Shown here piece by piece: positions 54,293-64,000 of a stretch of 64,000 nucleotides of DNA. How positions within the stretch are numbered: the stretch's first letter is position 1; each line of letters begins with the position of its first letter. Origin of the DNA: Volvox africanus (lineage: Eukaryota > Chlorophyta > Chlorophyceae > Chlamydomonadales > Volvocaceae); assembly GCA_030268105.1 (NCBI GenBank), contig BSDZ01000080.1, forward strand, positions 2,149,001-2,213,000, read 5' to 3'. The notes under the pieces were generated by a model that worked only from the letters and a program-made list of their open reading frames with translations, did no database searches and was not told the origin of the DNA. Made by a program: the position numbers and the translations under genes.

Positions 54293-57200
54293 GTATGTGT
54301 ATGTATGTGTATGTATGTGTGTGTGTGTGTGTATGTGTATGTGGCTGTGTATGTGGCTGTGTATGCGTGTGTGTATGTGGCTGTGTATGCGTGTGTGTAT
54401 GCGTGTGTGTATGTGGCTGTGTATGTGGCTGTGTATGTGGCTGTGTATGCGTGTGTGTATGTGGCTGTGTATGTGGCTGTGTATGTGGCTGTGTATGTGG
54501 CTGTGTATGTGGCTGTGTATGTGGCTGTGTATGTGGCTGTGTATGTGTATGTGGCTGTGTATGTGTATGTGTGTATGTGTGTGAAAGGCGAGCGGCACAG
54601 CAATCGGTCAGCAATAGGAGTTTTGCGGCTTCCTGTGCTTTTGCATAACACAAGCGCTATGGTTAGGTGGGAAGCATAGGCAGCGATGGCGACTGTGGCG
54701 GCAACACGATGCATGAAAGGAAATGGGTCTGCCTCTTCAACAGAGAGGAGGGAGAAGAGGAGCTGCGGTGAAGTCGGATATGGAAAGGGCGGCAGATGGG
54801 GAGAGAAAAGGAGAATATTTCGCACGCCGTTTTAGCCCCAGGGTGGTGGTTGCAAAAGGCCACACGGGAGGCAGATAAATCGTGCATGTCCCTTTGCGGC
54901 GGGAATCAGCCAGACTGCGCCATGTGCCAGGAGACCCCCTTCAGCGAGGCATCCCCCGGTGCACGCGCTGGATAGTTGTCCGCCGGGTACGACAGCAGCT
55001 GAAAACGTCTTGAAGGATTTACAACTAGATCGTGCGCTGGCCATATCAACACCACACCGTATTGTTTGTTACCTTGATTTCCCCGTCGTCAGTTAACACA
55101 TATACACACCTGTAGTTGATGGTGTCCAGAGCGCGCTGCGCCACCTTACGAGCCGAGTCCACATCACCCAGATTGAGGTGCATCGCCATGTACTTGATCC
55201 AGACAAAGGAGCTGTTCGGCGAGGCCAGCACCAGCCGCTCGAAATCGGCTGGGGTGGTGGGAGCCGCGGGGCCGGACAACCTGGCCAACTCGGCAGCTCT
55301 GTCAGGCGTTGCGGGGGAAAGGGGGTGGGTGGGAGGCCTAATAAACGAGACATGATACCGCTGTAGACGGGGGGAGTGCTGACCGGCGTTTGACGGGTTG
55401 GCGGGTGCCAGATGCCCGGCATGTACCAGGGTATGATTCATTGTAACGCCTCTAGCTTTGTTGACAAAATAAGCACACAACTGGAAAAAAGATGCGCCTA
55501 GAAACGCAAAAAGCTCCAACCACCTCTCTCACACACCAACACACCGACACCGATACACACATGCTTACGCACATACAAACACACTCCCCTACCCGCAACC
55601 CGCACATACCTGATTTCCTGCTCCCGCTGCTCCTTGAGTCGCTTCTTCTGGCCCTTGGACAGCTTCCGCTCGGCCCCGCTGCCATCAACCGCCACGTCGT
55701 CCGTGGCCCCAGCGCCGCCACTGACCCGCGGGTCATCGGCCAGCAGCATCTCCCCCCAGGGCGCCGTCAGGTCCAAGTTGACGGTGCTTGCTGTGCCTGG
55801 CAGCGAGGTGCGGTGCGGTGAGGGTTGGGAGAGAAAGTTCATCAGCCGGGAGGCCGTAGACCTGAACTGCCAGACCTAAAAAACAGCGCCCCAAGCCGTG
55901 CCGTCCCCTCCCCTTAGGCAGCTACCTGCACAACCTAGGCGGTCACGTCCTAGGCCCTCCAAACCCTCCTCACTACCGCAACGAGCTGTGGTTGTGGCTG
56001 TGATTGCGTGTGGGGTGGGGTGGGGTGGGGTGGGGTGGGGTGGGGTGGGGTGGGGTGGGGTGGGGTGGGGTGGGGTGGGGTGGGGTGGCCGGTGTTGCAC
56101 CGGTATTAAGATGCCTGAGACCGGGAAGCCCAATCCACACACACCAGCTGGATGGAACCGCTGAAGCGCGCGACCTTCCTCCTCCTCCTCCTCCTCGTCG
56201 TCGTCATCGTCGTCATCGTCGTCGTCATCAACCCCAGTTCCTTCAGAGTCGTCATCAAAGCCGCCCGCCTCCTCGCCTCCGTCCTCCTCCACATCCTCCG
56301 ACACGTCCACATCGTCAACATCCTGATCCGAGTCCAGCGCTGCCGCAGCCGCGTCTGCCTCGTCGCCGTCATCTTCTTCCTCGCCCTCGCCATCCACATC
56401 GCCACCGTCCGCTCCATCGCCTTCCTGGCCCTGCAGATGTCCCGCAATGGCAGCGCATCAGAATAACCCGAAATCAAAAATAAAATTGACCAATTGATAC
56501 GCTGTGTGTGTGCTGTGTGTCGCACAGCAATATCAATGGGTTGAAAGCCCGTCCCAACCCCCACCCCTGCCCTCGTCCCAGTCCCAGTCCCCCCCCTGCT
56601 CTCATCCTTCTCCTGCTCGGGGAAAGACATCATCCTTGCATAGCTCCGCCGTACGCCACCATCCAGCCCCACTCAATAGCGCACACACCTGATCCTCTCC
56701 GCCGCCCTCCTCATCGTCTTCTTCCCCGCCTGCAGCGGCGATCTCTTCATCAATGTCCGCAGTCCTCCGCCGCTTGGCGCCCTTGCCCCTCGCCTCCTTC
56801 TCCGCCGCCTCTTCTGCCGCCTGGGCGCTCTTGATCTTGGAGGGCTTGAGTGACAACGACACCCTCTTCTTCCCCGCATCGACTTGTATGACCACCGCCC
56901 GGACCACCTGAGCGGTGGATACACAGCAATTGTGCATGTGGAGTGGTAGGCGCACTTCAACTCGAAGCAGGGCGCCATCATCCCCCCCATCAAGTGAGAC
57001 AGCGGGAGGAGGACACAGCGGATGAAATGGAGAGGTGGAGGGCACCCCCCCCCACCCCCGTATGATCGAGGCACAGCCTAATATAAGGCATTGATTAACA
57101 ACGACCGCTTGATGGAATGTCACCATTTCGGTTTCTCCAAATAAATTGATACTATTCGCCGCGCGATTCGATCCCTGATGCTCTAGAACAGCATCTAACA

Positions 57201-60200
57201 GATGTAACATTCACCTGATGTTCCGTGAAAGCGATGCTGGGATCCTTCATAGGTTGCTCTGCCAGCTCGGTCTTGTGGGCGAGACCCACAAAGAAGCCCT
57301 TATCATCGAGCGCCACAATCACACCGTAGTCGCGCACGGAACGTACGACACCCGTTACCAACTGCCCGGGTCGTAGATTCTTTATGGATGGGATGACTGG
57401 CTCGGACGAGCTCGGAAGCTTCCGGACGGGGGCTCTGAAGGTAGCACCAGCAGTGTGGAGAGGGGGGTAAGACGAATAAACGAGGTATGATAGCGGCTCT
57501 GCCGCTGCAGAGCCGCTGCTGTAAAGCGTGGCTAACCGCAATGTGGTGGAGGACCATGTGTAATGCTCCGTTAAGAAAGGGGTCGGGGTTAGGTAATGGT
57601 GAGCCCAGGGCGGGGCGGCGTGGGGGATGGTAAGGAAAGGATTGGGTTTGATTGAAAGGAACCCCCCTTCTAACCGCCCCCCCTGTGTGTGTGATGCAGT
57701 GATCAATAAAACATAGCTTGACTAAACCTCCCTACCCCAAGCCTCCCCTGCCCCCTACCACCTGTCCTTGTCCCTATCGTTGAGTTTTAAAACCCTACCC
57801 CTTTCCCCCTCCGCTCGCTCCGCACCGCAAAGACAGCTCCACCCGCCCGTTGCCATCAACTTTGATGACCCGGGCCTCCAGCCGCATGCCCCGGGGGAAG
57901 GCGGCCGGGAGTTTCTTGATTTCACCGTCCGACACGTTCGATAAACGAACCAGACCGTCACGGAACCTGCCATTGGGGCGCCAAAATGTGTTTGTGTTTG
58001 TGTATGTATGTATGTGTGGGAGGAGCGGGAGTTGCGGGGGAAACAAGGAGAAGACGAATAAACTGGACATGATACATCTGTAGATGCTGCTGTATGTCTG
58101 GGTATGCCTGACCGGGATGGTGGAGGACGACAGGGGGGGAGGGAGAGTGAAGTAGGGCAAGGCAGGGACACAATTTCGACCATCCCTACCAACCGCAACC
58201 CCCACCAAGTGACGGTGGTAATGGCCCCGCCCATGGTAATGGCCCAAAGCTCACCTGTCCAGAGTAATGAACAGTCCTCGAGAGCCGCTGTTCTTCACGT
58301 ATCCAGTGACCGAGTTTCCAACTTTCAACAAACTCTCCTCCAACAGCTCAGGAGCTACCGCCCCCCGGGACGTCTTGCCGGCGGAGGCAGAGCCTCTGCC
58401 TCTACCACCGGCGACAGCGCCTCCTTGTGATGGACGCAGCGACAGCATTGCGAACTCGTCCTTCTGGCCTAGCACCCGCACTCGCACGTACGTGCCTGCC
58501 TTCAGCCCCTTCAGCGCGTTGGGCACCCAGTGGTCATGAATGTCAGTCAATGCGACGCACCCGACCTGCCCACGGGCCCCAAGCTTGACCCGCACGCCAA
58601 AGCCAGTGATCGCGTAGATGCGGCCCATGACGAGTGCGCCGGTTCGTGACACGACATCGGTCGTGTCTGCCCCACTGGTCGTTGAGCCTTCCGGATCCAC
58701 TAATGAGAGATCCAGTTTTTTTCTCTTGCAGTCAACGGCCAGGATACGTGCCGTCACGGGCGTGCCGATAGGGAAGGCGGTGGGGAGCTTGGCGAGGACG
58801 TTGGGGTCGGTTGATGCCTCATATATCGAGACACGGCCTCGTAAAGTAGGTCCCGCGGTGAGCCATACGGCATCCTCCGCCACTTCGACGACGAAACAGG
58901 GAAGCTTCATTCCGGGAGATAAGCTGGTCAGTTTCACGGCACGAGCTTGACTCTCCCCCTGCAGAGGAGCCAGCCGGGGGATGCGGTGGGAGCCACTCTC
59001 ACTCATGTTGAATGAATTGGTTTGACTGAGCGGGAAAGACAAATAAACGAGACATGATACAGTGGCGGGTTAACAAGTAACGGACCCAGGCAAAGGAAGA
59101 ACCCATTGGGTGAGGGGGGGATAGCGGACAAATCTAGAGCGCTGAACGCTGTGTTGTTGCGTGATATGCAGCATGTTTGGGTTACGGAGCTGCCGTACAT
59201 ACACAGATCGTGATGTGGTGCTTTCCGCACGCGCCCCCACACCAGAGACTGCAGCACAGGGGGCCACCAGGTGATGGCCGTATCTGTTTTTCCTTAATAA
59301 TGACGATGTCCGCAGCATCAGGAGGACGTGCGCAACGGCCGGGCTGTGCACGTGAACGAACTGACGCTGAAGGGGTGTGTGGGTGGAATGAGAAAAGCCG
59401 CCGGCCTTTAGCCCCACCCTGCCCCGCTCTTTGGTGCGGTGAGAAACTCCGCCGCGACCCACGGGTACCTCAGCCGGTCGGGCAGGAAGACTCGCACGTC
59501 GTATAGAGGTACTGATAGCTAGAGTGAGACCAGAGGTGAGATGAAGAGCTCACAACGCTTCCGATCGAAAGAGATATCGTGACTTCCGGTGCGTGTGTGC
59601 GTGTATGCGAGCAGAGAGAGGGTGGATAGGCGGTAATGTACGGCAATGAATGAGAGAGAGATATCCTGCTCCCGAACCCTCCTCCCTTCCCGGCAGGGCC
59701 CCCCCTTTCTACAACCCTGCCAATACACAAAACCCGAACATTGCCCCACCATCATCACCACCACCACGCGTCACACAACCCTTCCCCCCCCCACACACAC
59801 ACGCCAGCACTGACACCCGCTCGCCCTCGCCACCTTCTTCGCCGCCTCCAGCCTCGATGGCCGCAACGATAAGTCCAACCGCCAGCGCTGGCCATGATCT
59901 CTCTGCTCATACAGCCGACCCAACACCACCGCCTCCACCTCCTGTTGCATCCGGAAGGAATCCAGGGGGTTAACGCCAGTGGCGGCGGCTGTCGGCTCTG
60001 CCTTCCGGGCTTTCTTCGCCGCCGGTGGCGCTTCCACTGTCGCTGCCGCCGCCGCCACGGCCGCCGCAGTGACATCGTTAATATCGACCAACTCCGTTAT
60101 ATGCACCCGACCCGAAACCTTGCTGTCGCGGATCTGAACCTCCAAGTGGTCTTGTTGAATGCCCGTCACAACAGTTTGCACCACTGACCCAGGGGTCAAT

Positions 60201-63200
60201 GGCACCTTGGCGCCACCGGCAATGAGACTTGTGGCGACATGCGTGAGTGGCACGTGACACAATAGTCGCCCTCCTGGAGCTTCCGAGGGCAGCACTGCCA
60301 CTGTTGCAATGACGCGCTGGCCGATTGAGAAGGTTCGCGGCACAAGATCGGGTCTAGGTGTGTTGTAGTCGGTGACAGCGGCGTAGGCGAGCAGAGAGGC
60401 GTGCTGAGGAAGTGACAGGATGAGGTACTCCCCTGGTCGCATGCCCTCCACAACCGCCTCAACTGAATCTCCATGCTACAATGAGGGGTGGTTCGGGATC
60501 CGTTGTTTGCCACGGGAAGAGGAACAGCCGCGTGGGCCGTTTACGACAGCAGGCAGATTGGGTGTGTCTGTGTGTCTGAGTCTGTGTGTCTGTGTGTGTC
60601 ACGCCGTGCGGGGGGAAAGGCGGGAAAGACTGCATATGTTTCGCGAGCTGTGCAAGTATATAAGTAATGCGGGCATCCCTGCACCATACCGATGAAATGA
60701 ACGAGACAGCCAACGGCCATCCACCAACCGATGAATACCCCACACCCCACACGCCACGCACCTTGAGCGTCTTGAGCGCGTTTTTGGCTGCCGCCTTGCC
60801 CCTGGCTGCCTCCAGCATATCCGGCTTGAGGCTGATCTCCACCAGGCCCTGGTGCCTCACCACGTCCAGCACCCGGCCGCGCAGCTGGCTGCCCAGGGCG
60901 GGTGAGCTGCCCAACTCACCCACGTGACTGGAGGGAACCAACCCCACAACATCCTGCGATGGGACGGGGGACAGCGGACGGGTGAGCAAGGTGCGTGTCG
61001 GGGGGAGGAAGGGCGGGGAGAGATGATGAGGCGATACCTGGCACTGCTGCTGGCACGATGGGGAGCATTTTGGAGCATCGGTCAACGGCGGGCAATGGCA
61101 CCACATTACCCCCAAACCCAGATCCCAAACTTCCTACCGGGTGGTCATCGATGTCGCACAGGATGCCGTACTCCTTGACCTCGTGCACACGTGCCGTGAC
61201 CTCACCACCCAGAGGGAAGAAATTTGATATGTCCGCGTCCGCGTCGTGGACGTCACCGCCACCGTCAGCCACTGCACCTTCCGCTTCTGCACGTATGGTC
61301 TGCAGCTGCTGCATCTCCCTACCGGGCACGAATGGGGGTTACGGAGAGGAAGGGGTAGGGGGAAGGGGAAGCACGGCTCGTCAGTCAATTACCCATTTGT
61401 GTTGTATGGCACGCCCGTGCCTAGCTGTATCTGCTTTACGTCCTCAAACGTAACACGTTCCCCCATCTAACATGAACACACGCACACGCACACCCCCACC
61501 CCCACCCCCACACACTCACACTCACACACGCACGGGCCGCCCTTCCCACCTGAAGTACCCCAGCAGGTAAGCCGCATCAGTGGAGGCGGTGACGGAGGGC
61601 TTCAGCAGCAGGGTGAAGCGTTGGCGGTCCGGGTCGCAAGTGGCCACCTGGCACCGGACACTCTGACCTTCCGTGTATATCTGTGCCGGGTCGGACACGA
61701 ACACGTCGGAGAGCTGCGGGAGGCCGGCGCGGCCTGCGGGGAGGGGGCCACATGGGGGGGTAAAACACAGCGATTTTACGAGGCATCCATTTGAGGTATC
61801 CTGGGAGGCAGGGCTTCGGCAGAGACGAAGGCGCACGTTACACGTAAATACCCTTGTTCAGGATCATGGTCCCAGGACAGTAACATGTAAAACTTACGTA
61901 CACAAGTGCACTCGCGTGCGCGTGCACCCGATACCGCACCATACATAGGTGTGAGTCGTGCACTATGCTTCTGCACCCACCCTGGAGTCGCGCCAGGAAG
62001 CGGACGTATACGGCATCAGGACGGATGAGCGCCACGTAGCCTGGCAGCACGGCACCTTCATGAACTTCCTCGAAGGTGCGAGGTATCACCTCGGCCGCCG
62101 CCGCCGCCACCAGTGATGGCTTGCGGCTCACCCGCACACGGGACTGGTGCTCTAGCCGCTCCAGAACCACCACTCGGCCTTGAGAATAAAGGGATGAGGT
62201 GGGGTGAGGTGGGGTGGCCGGTGCCAGTAGAAAGCGAGTCAGTAGATAGAGAAAGAGGATCAGCTGGAGGTAAGGAGTCAAAATTGCGGGAATCGAATGT
62301 TTCGACTGCATCGATCCCGATCCATGACATTGATCGCTTCCATTCCATCAATCGAGTACGCTGCTCTCCAGCACTTACCCAGCTTGGTGCCCGGTCTCAC
62401 CACCGCCCGAAGCGCCTCCACTGCTGCGGGGTGATCGGACAAGTGGGCCTCATCCAACTTCGCACAAACCTTCGCGCCGCCAGGGGCCGCCTGCACATGG
62501 CACACGAAGAAGGGCGATCTCGGGGTGGTGGGAGCGGTTCCGCCGGCAGCATCAGCAGCAGTGGTTTCTGAAGCGCCGGTGTGGACTTCGAGAACGACCG
62601 CGTCCACAATGTCGCCGGGCTGAAGTCCGTCAAGCGGGTCACCGCCGCTGCCCTCGGGTGCTTCCGCCACTGCCGCCACCGCCGCGGCTGCCTTGGACTT
62701 CGCCGCCAATGATAGCTTGATGCGGCCGTACGCCACGGACAGAATCGTTGCCTTGACAATCTGCAAGGATTCCAATAAAACCCCAATAGGGAAGCAAACC
62801 AACTTCTATAAACTCCACAGCAGTTATAAAGCCAGTTAAAACAGGTACGGCCTTCCATCCTGGAGTTCCTGGAAGTTCGTACAATGCCTCAGTTCTTAAT
62901 GTGCGGTGTCTTACTTGTCCGACTGCGAAGGCGTCCTTAGCGACCTGCCCCGGCTCCAACCCCAGCTGGCTGTGGGGGGCCAGTCCGGAGATGTCGGCGA
63001 AGAAGGACACATACACGCCGAGGCGGTCGTGAAGGCCTGCGCGGAGGGAGCGGGAAGGTAATTAGGCGGCAGGAGGGGAGCCCCGGTTGAGTTCTAACAC
63101 ATGTTTCTACCCCATGTGTGGCCGATGCGTCGTAAATGTAACCCTTCTTCCATAAAGAAGATAGTCTTCTTTAAGCTACTTGCTAGTTTTATTATGCGAA

Positions 63201-64000
63201 AAATGATGGTAATGGTGATCTCCCACATGAATGCGTTCGGCGCGAAATGAGCTAAAACTCCCGGCCCCCTCCCCTTTCCTGCCCTCTTCTCCCCTCCACC
63301 CCGACCCACCGGTCACGACACCATAAAACCGAGCCCCCGGCACCGCCTGATCCATTGATACTAGCGGCGCCGCCTTCGCCTTCAGCAGCGTCTTTCTCAA
63401 CGTCAGCGTCAGCTTCCTGGCCGCGGGGTTCACCGCCAGCACCCGCAGGTCCACGCTGTCTCCCACTTTGACCTTGATCCTCCCCGCCTTGGGGCCGGTG
63501 CGGGCAGCGGGCCCCGAGATCTCGCTCGCGTGCAACTTCGGCACTGCCCCGATGATGCCCTTCGCCACTTCAACGCGTAACACCCCGTCTCCATCGCGAT
63601 CAGGTACGGACAATACGGTCCCAGAGATGAACATGCCCGGCACAAGGTCAGCGTGCGACAGTACGACCGCGTCAACTTCGCCGGGCCGTACGGTGAGGTT
63701 GGCCATGCCGTCCAGGAGGCGGTATCCGATGACGCGCGCGCGAAGCTTCATGCCGGCCTGGAAGTGGGGTTAAGGCGTGGGGTTAAGGGATGGATGTTAG
63801 TCCGGGAGTGGGAAGGTGACATCCTCCCCTCCTTTCTTGCCGCTCTCCCCGTACCTTGCAGGATGAACCGCTGGCAGGCTAAATCGATTCCCCCTCCTTC
63901 TCCCCCCTCTCCCTTCCCTTTTCCCCCTCACCCCATTATGTACCCGACTCTGTCCACAGGGCGACAACCTCTTTCCGTACCACAGGGTTTTCCGTACCTT
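51814..64000 (-). CDS. RRP5: RRP5/PDCD11 ribosome biogenesis protein, 3' part of gene
   Basis: 21 exons plus 3 nt (63998-64000) of another: 63757-63310, 63036-62915, 62760-62379, 62178-61981, 61733-61534, 61466-61393, 61318-61138, 60953-60762, 60475-59834, 59518-59469 (weak), 59025-58255, 57966-57826, 57434-57215, 56907-56689, 56430-56145, 55796-55610, 55298-55110, 53569-53418, 53044-52914, 52557-52363, 51999-51814. They give 1,721 codons in phase; the N-terminus is beyond the window. Many S1 RNA-binding repeats come first (for example RDYGVIVALDDKGFFVGLAH, KEYGILCDIDDHP). A Lys-rich then Asp/Glu-rich linker and a basic helix (KLSKGQKKRLKEQREQEIR) follow. The C-terminal HAT/TPR repeats (PNSSFVWIKYMA, LDLWNVYIDQELK, PPKKMKFLFRRYLEYEK) are nearly standard. 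RRP5 acts in the nucleolus in both small- and large-subunit pre-rRNA processing. The intron 57435-57825 donor could alternatively lie 18 nt downstream in the same phase. Confidence 0.9.
53176..53215 (-). repeat. Diverged dispersed repeat in RRP5 intron
   Basis: ACGAGGACTAACAGTGATGA resembles the polymerase intron copy at 32850-32899. It lies inside RRP5 intron 53045-53417. Confidence 0.45.
53996..54930. repeat. Direct duplication flanking a (GTATGTGGCTGT)n array in RRP5 intron
   Basis: A segment of about 110 bp starting CGCACGCCGTTTTAGCCCCA occurs at about 53996-54105 and again at about 54822-54930, almost identical. Between them a shorter unit containing GACCGCCCCGGGCG and TTATCTGCCGGTTTATGTG is repeated (54120-54180 and 54221-54285), followed by a long TATGTGGCTGTG array (about 54285-54585). 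All lies in RRP5 intron 53570-55109. Confidence 0.85.
55335..55370 (-). repeat. Dispersed repeat core in RRP5 intron
   Basis: On the coding strand it reads CGTCTACAGCGGTATCATGT, then CTCGTTTATT. It lies in intron 55299-55609, sense orientation. Confidence 0.6.
56011..56090. repeat. (GGGGT)n array in RRP5 intron
   Basis: About 16 uninterrupted GGGGT units in intron 55797-56144, matching the array in the TlyA-like gene. On the coding strand it is ACCCC. Confidence 0.95.
57467..57552 (-). repeat. Dispersed intron repeat, full copy with internal hairpin
   Basis: It is nearly identical to the copy at 6296-6375 but carries an extra inverted repeat: AGCGGCTCTGC (57492-57502) and GCAGAGCCGCT (57507-57517) around a 4-nt loop. 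It lies in RRP5 intron 57435-57825, sense orientation. Confidence 0.8.
58051..58128 (-). repeat. Dispersed intron repeat, full-length diverged copy
   Basis: The plus strand starts AAGACGAATAAACTGGACAT and ends GGGATGGTGGAGGAC, matching the ends of the other full copies. It lies in RRP5 intron 57967-58254, sense orientation. Confidence 0.75.
59036..59062 (-). repeat. Dispersed repeat core near splice acceptor
   Basis: AAGACAAATAAACGAGACAT lies 11 nt upstream of the proposed acceptor of RRP5 exon 59025-58255, so the element here may supply part of the 3' splice-site region. Confidence 0.6.

Overview
The window is nuclear DNA of a eukaryote with very intron-rich genes. The best lineage guess is a chlamydomonadalean (volvocine-type) green alga. 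The truncated gene at the left end matches, from memory, the F-box-like/ankyrin family that is expanded in Chlamydomonas and Volvox. Almost all introns are GT-AG, and introns are full of microsatellites. Base composition looks moderate rather than the high GC of Chlamydomonas reinhardtii, so the genus cannot be named from sequence alone.

Layout: (1) 1-982, minus, ankyrin-type protein cut by the window edge. (2) 4477-11426, minus, ten-exon COQ8/ABC1 kinase-like gene. (3) 13493-17250, minus, seven-exon membrane-anchored CmcI-like methyltransferase-fold protein. (4) 20425-23178, plus, six-exon nucleotide-sugar (GDP-mannose type) transporter. (5) 27028-40752, minus, 28-exon B-family DNA polymerase resembling the Pol delta catalytic subunit, in which all three exonuclease motifs and several polymerase residues are changed. 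(6) 41522-43901, minus, six-exon TlyA/FtsJ-type rRNA methyltransferase with S4 domain and a plastid-like N-terminus. (7) 44412-44765, minus, intronless Tctex1 dynein light chain. (8) 46810-49189, minus, unknown single-pass membrane protein with a long acidic region. (9) 51814-64000, minus, 3' part of the RRP5/PDCD11 ribosome-biogenesis gene (21 exons plus 3 nt of another). Gene models were built by hand: for genes 2-7 and 9, exon lengths, reading phase and protein family similarity agree across nearly every junction. Functions are diverse housekeeping roles (ubiquinone synthesis, Golgi transport, DNA replication, plastid rRNA modification, dynein motors, pre-rRNA processing), with no sign of a gene cluster.

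Between and inside genes lie abundant repeats: hexamer (CATACA)n arrays in six introns of four genes, pentamer arrays (GGGGT)n and (GGTAT)n, a (CCTG)n array, and a dispersed element of about 75-90 bp with the core CTCGTTTATTCGTCTT. That element occurs at least ten times in 64 kb, mostly inside introns and mostly in one orientation. The two observations most worth following are the apparently exonuclease-dead Pol delta-like polymerase and this intron-associated repeat, which could be an introner-like or short non-autonomous mobile element.
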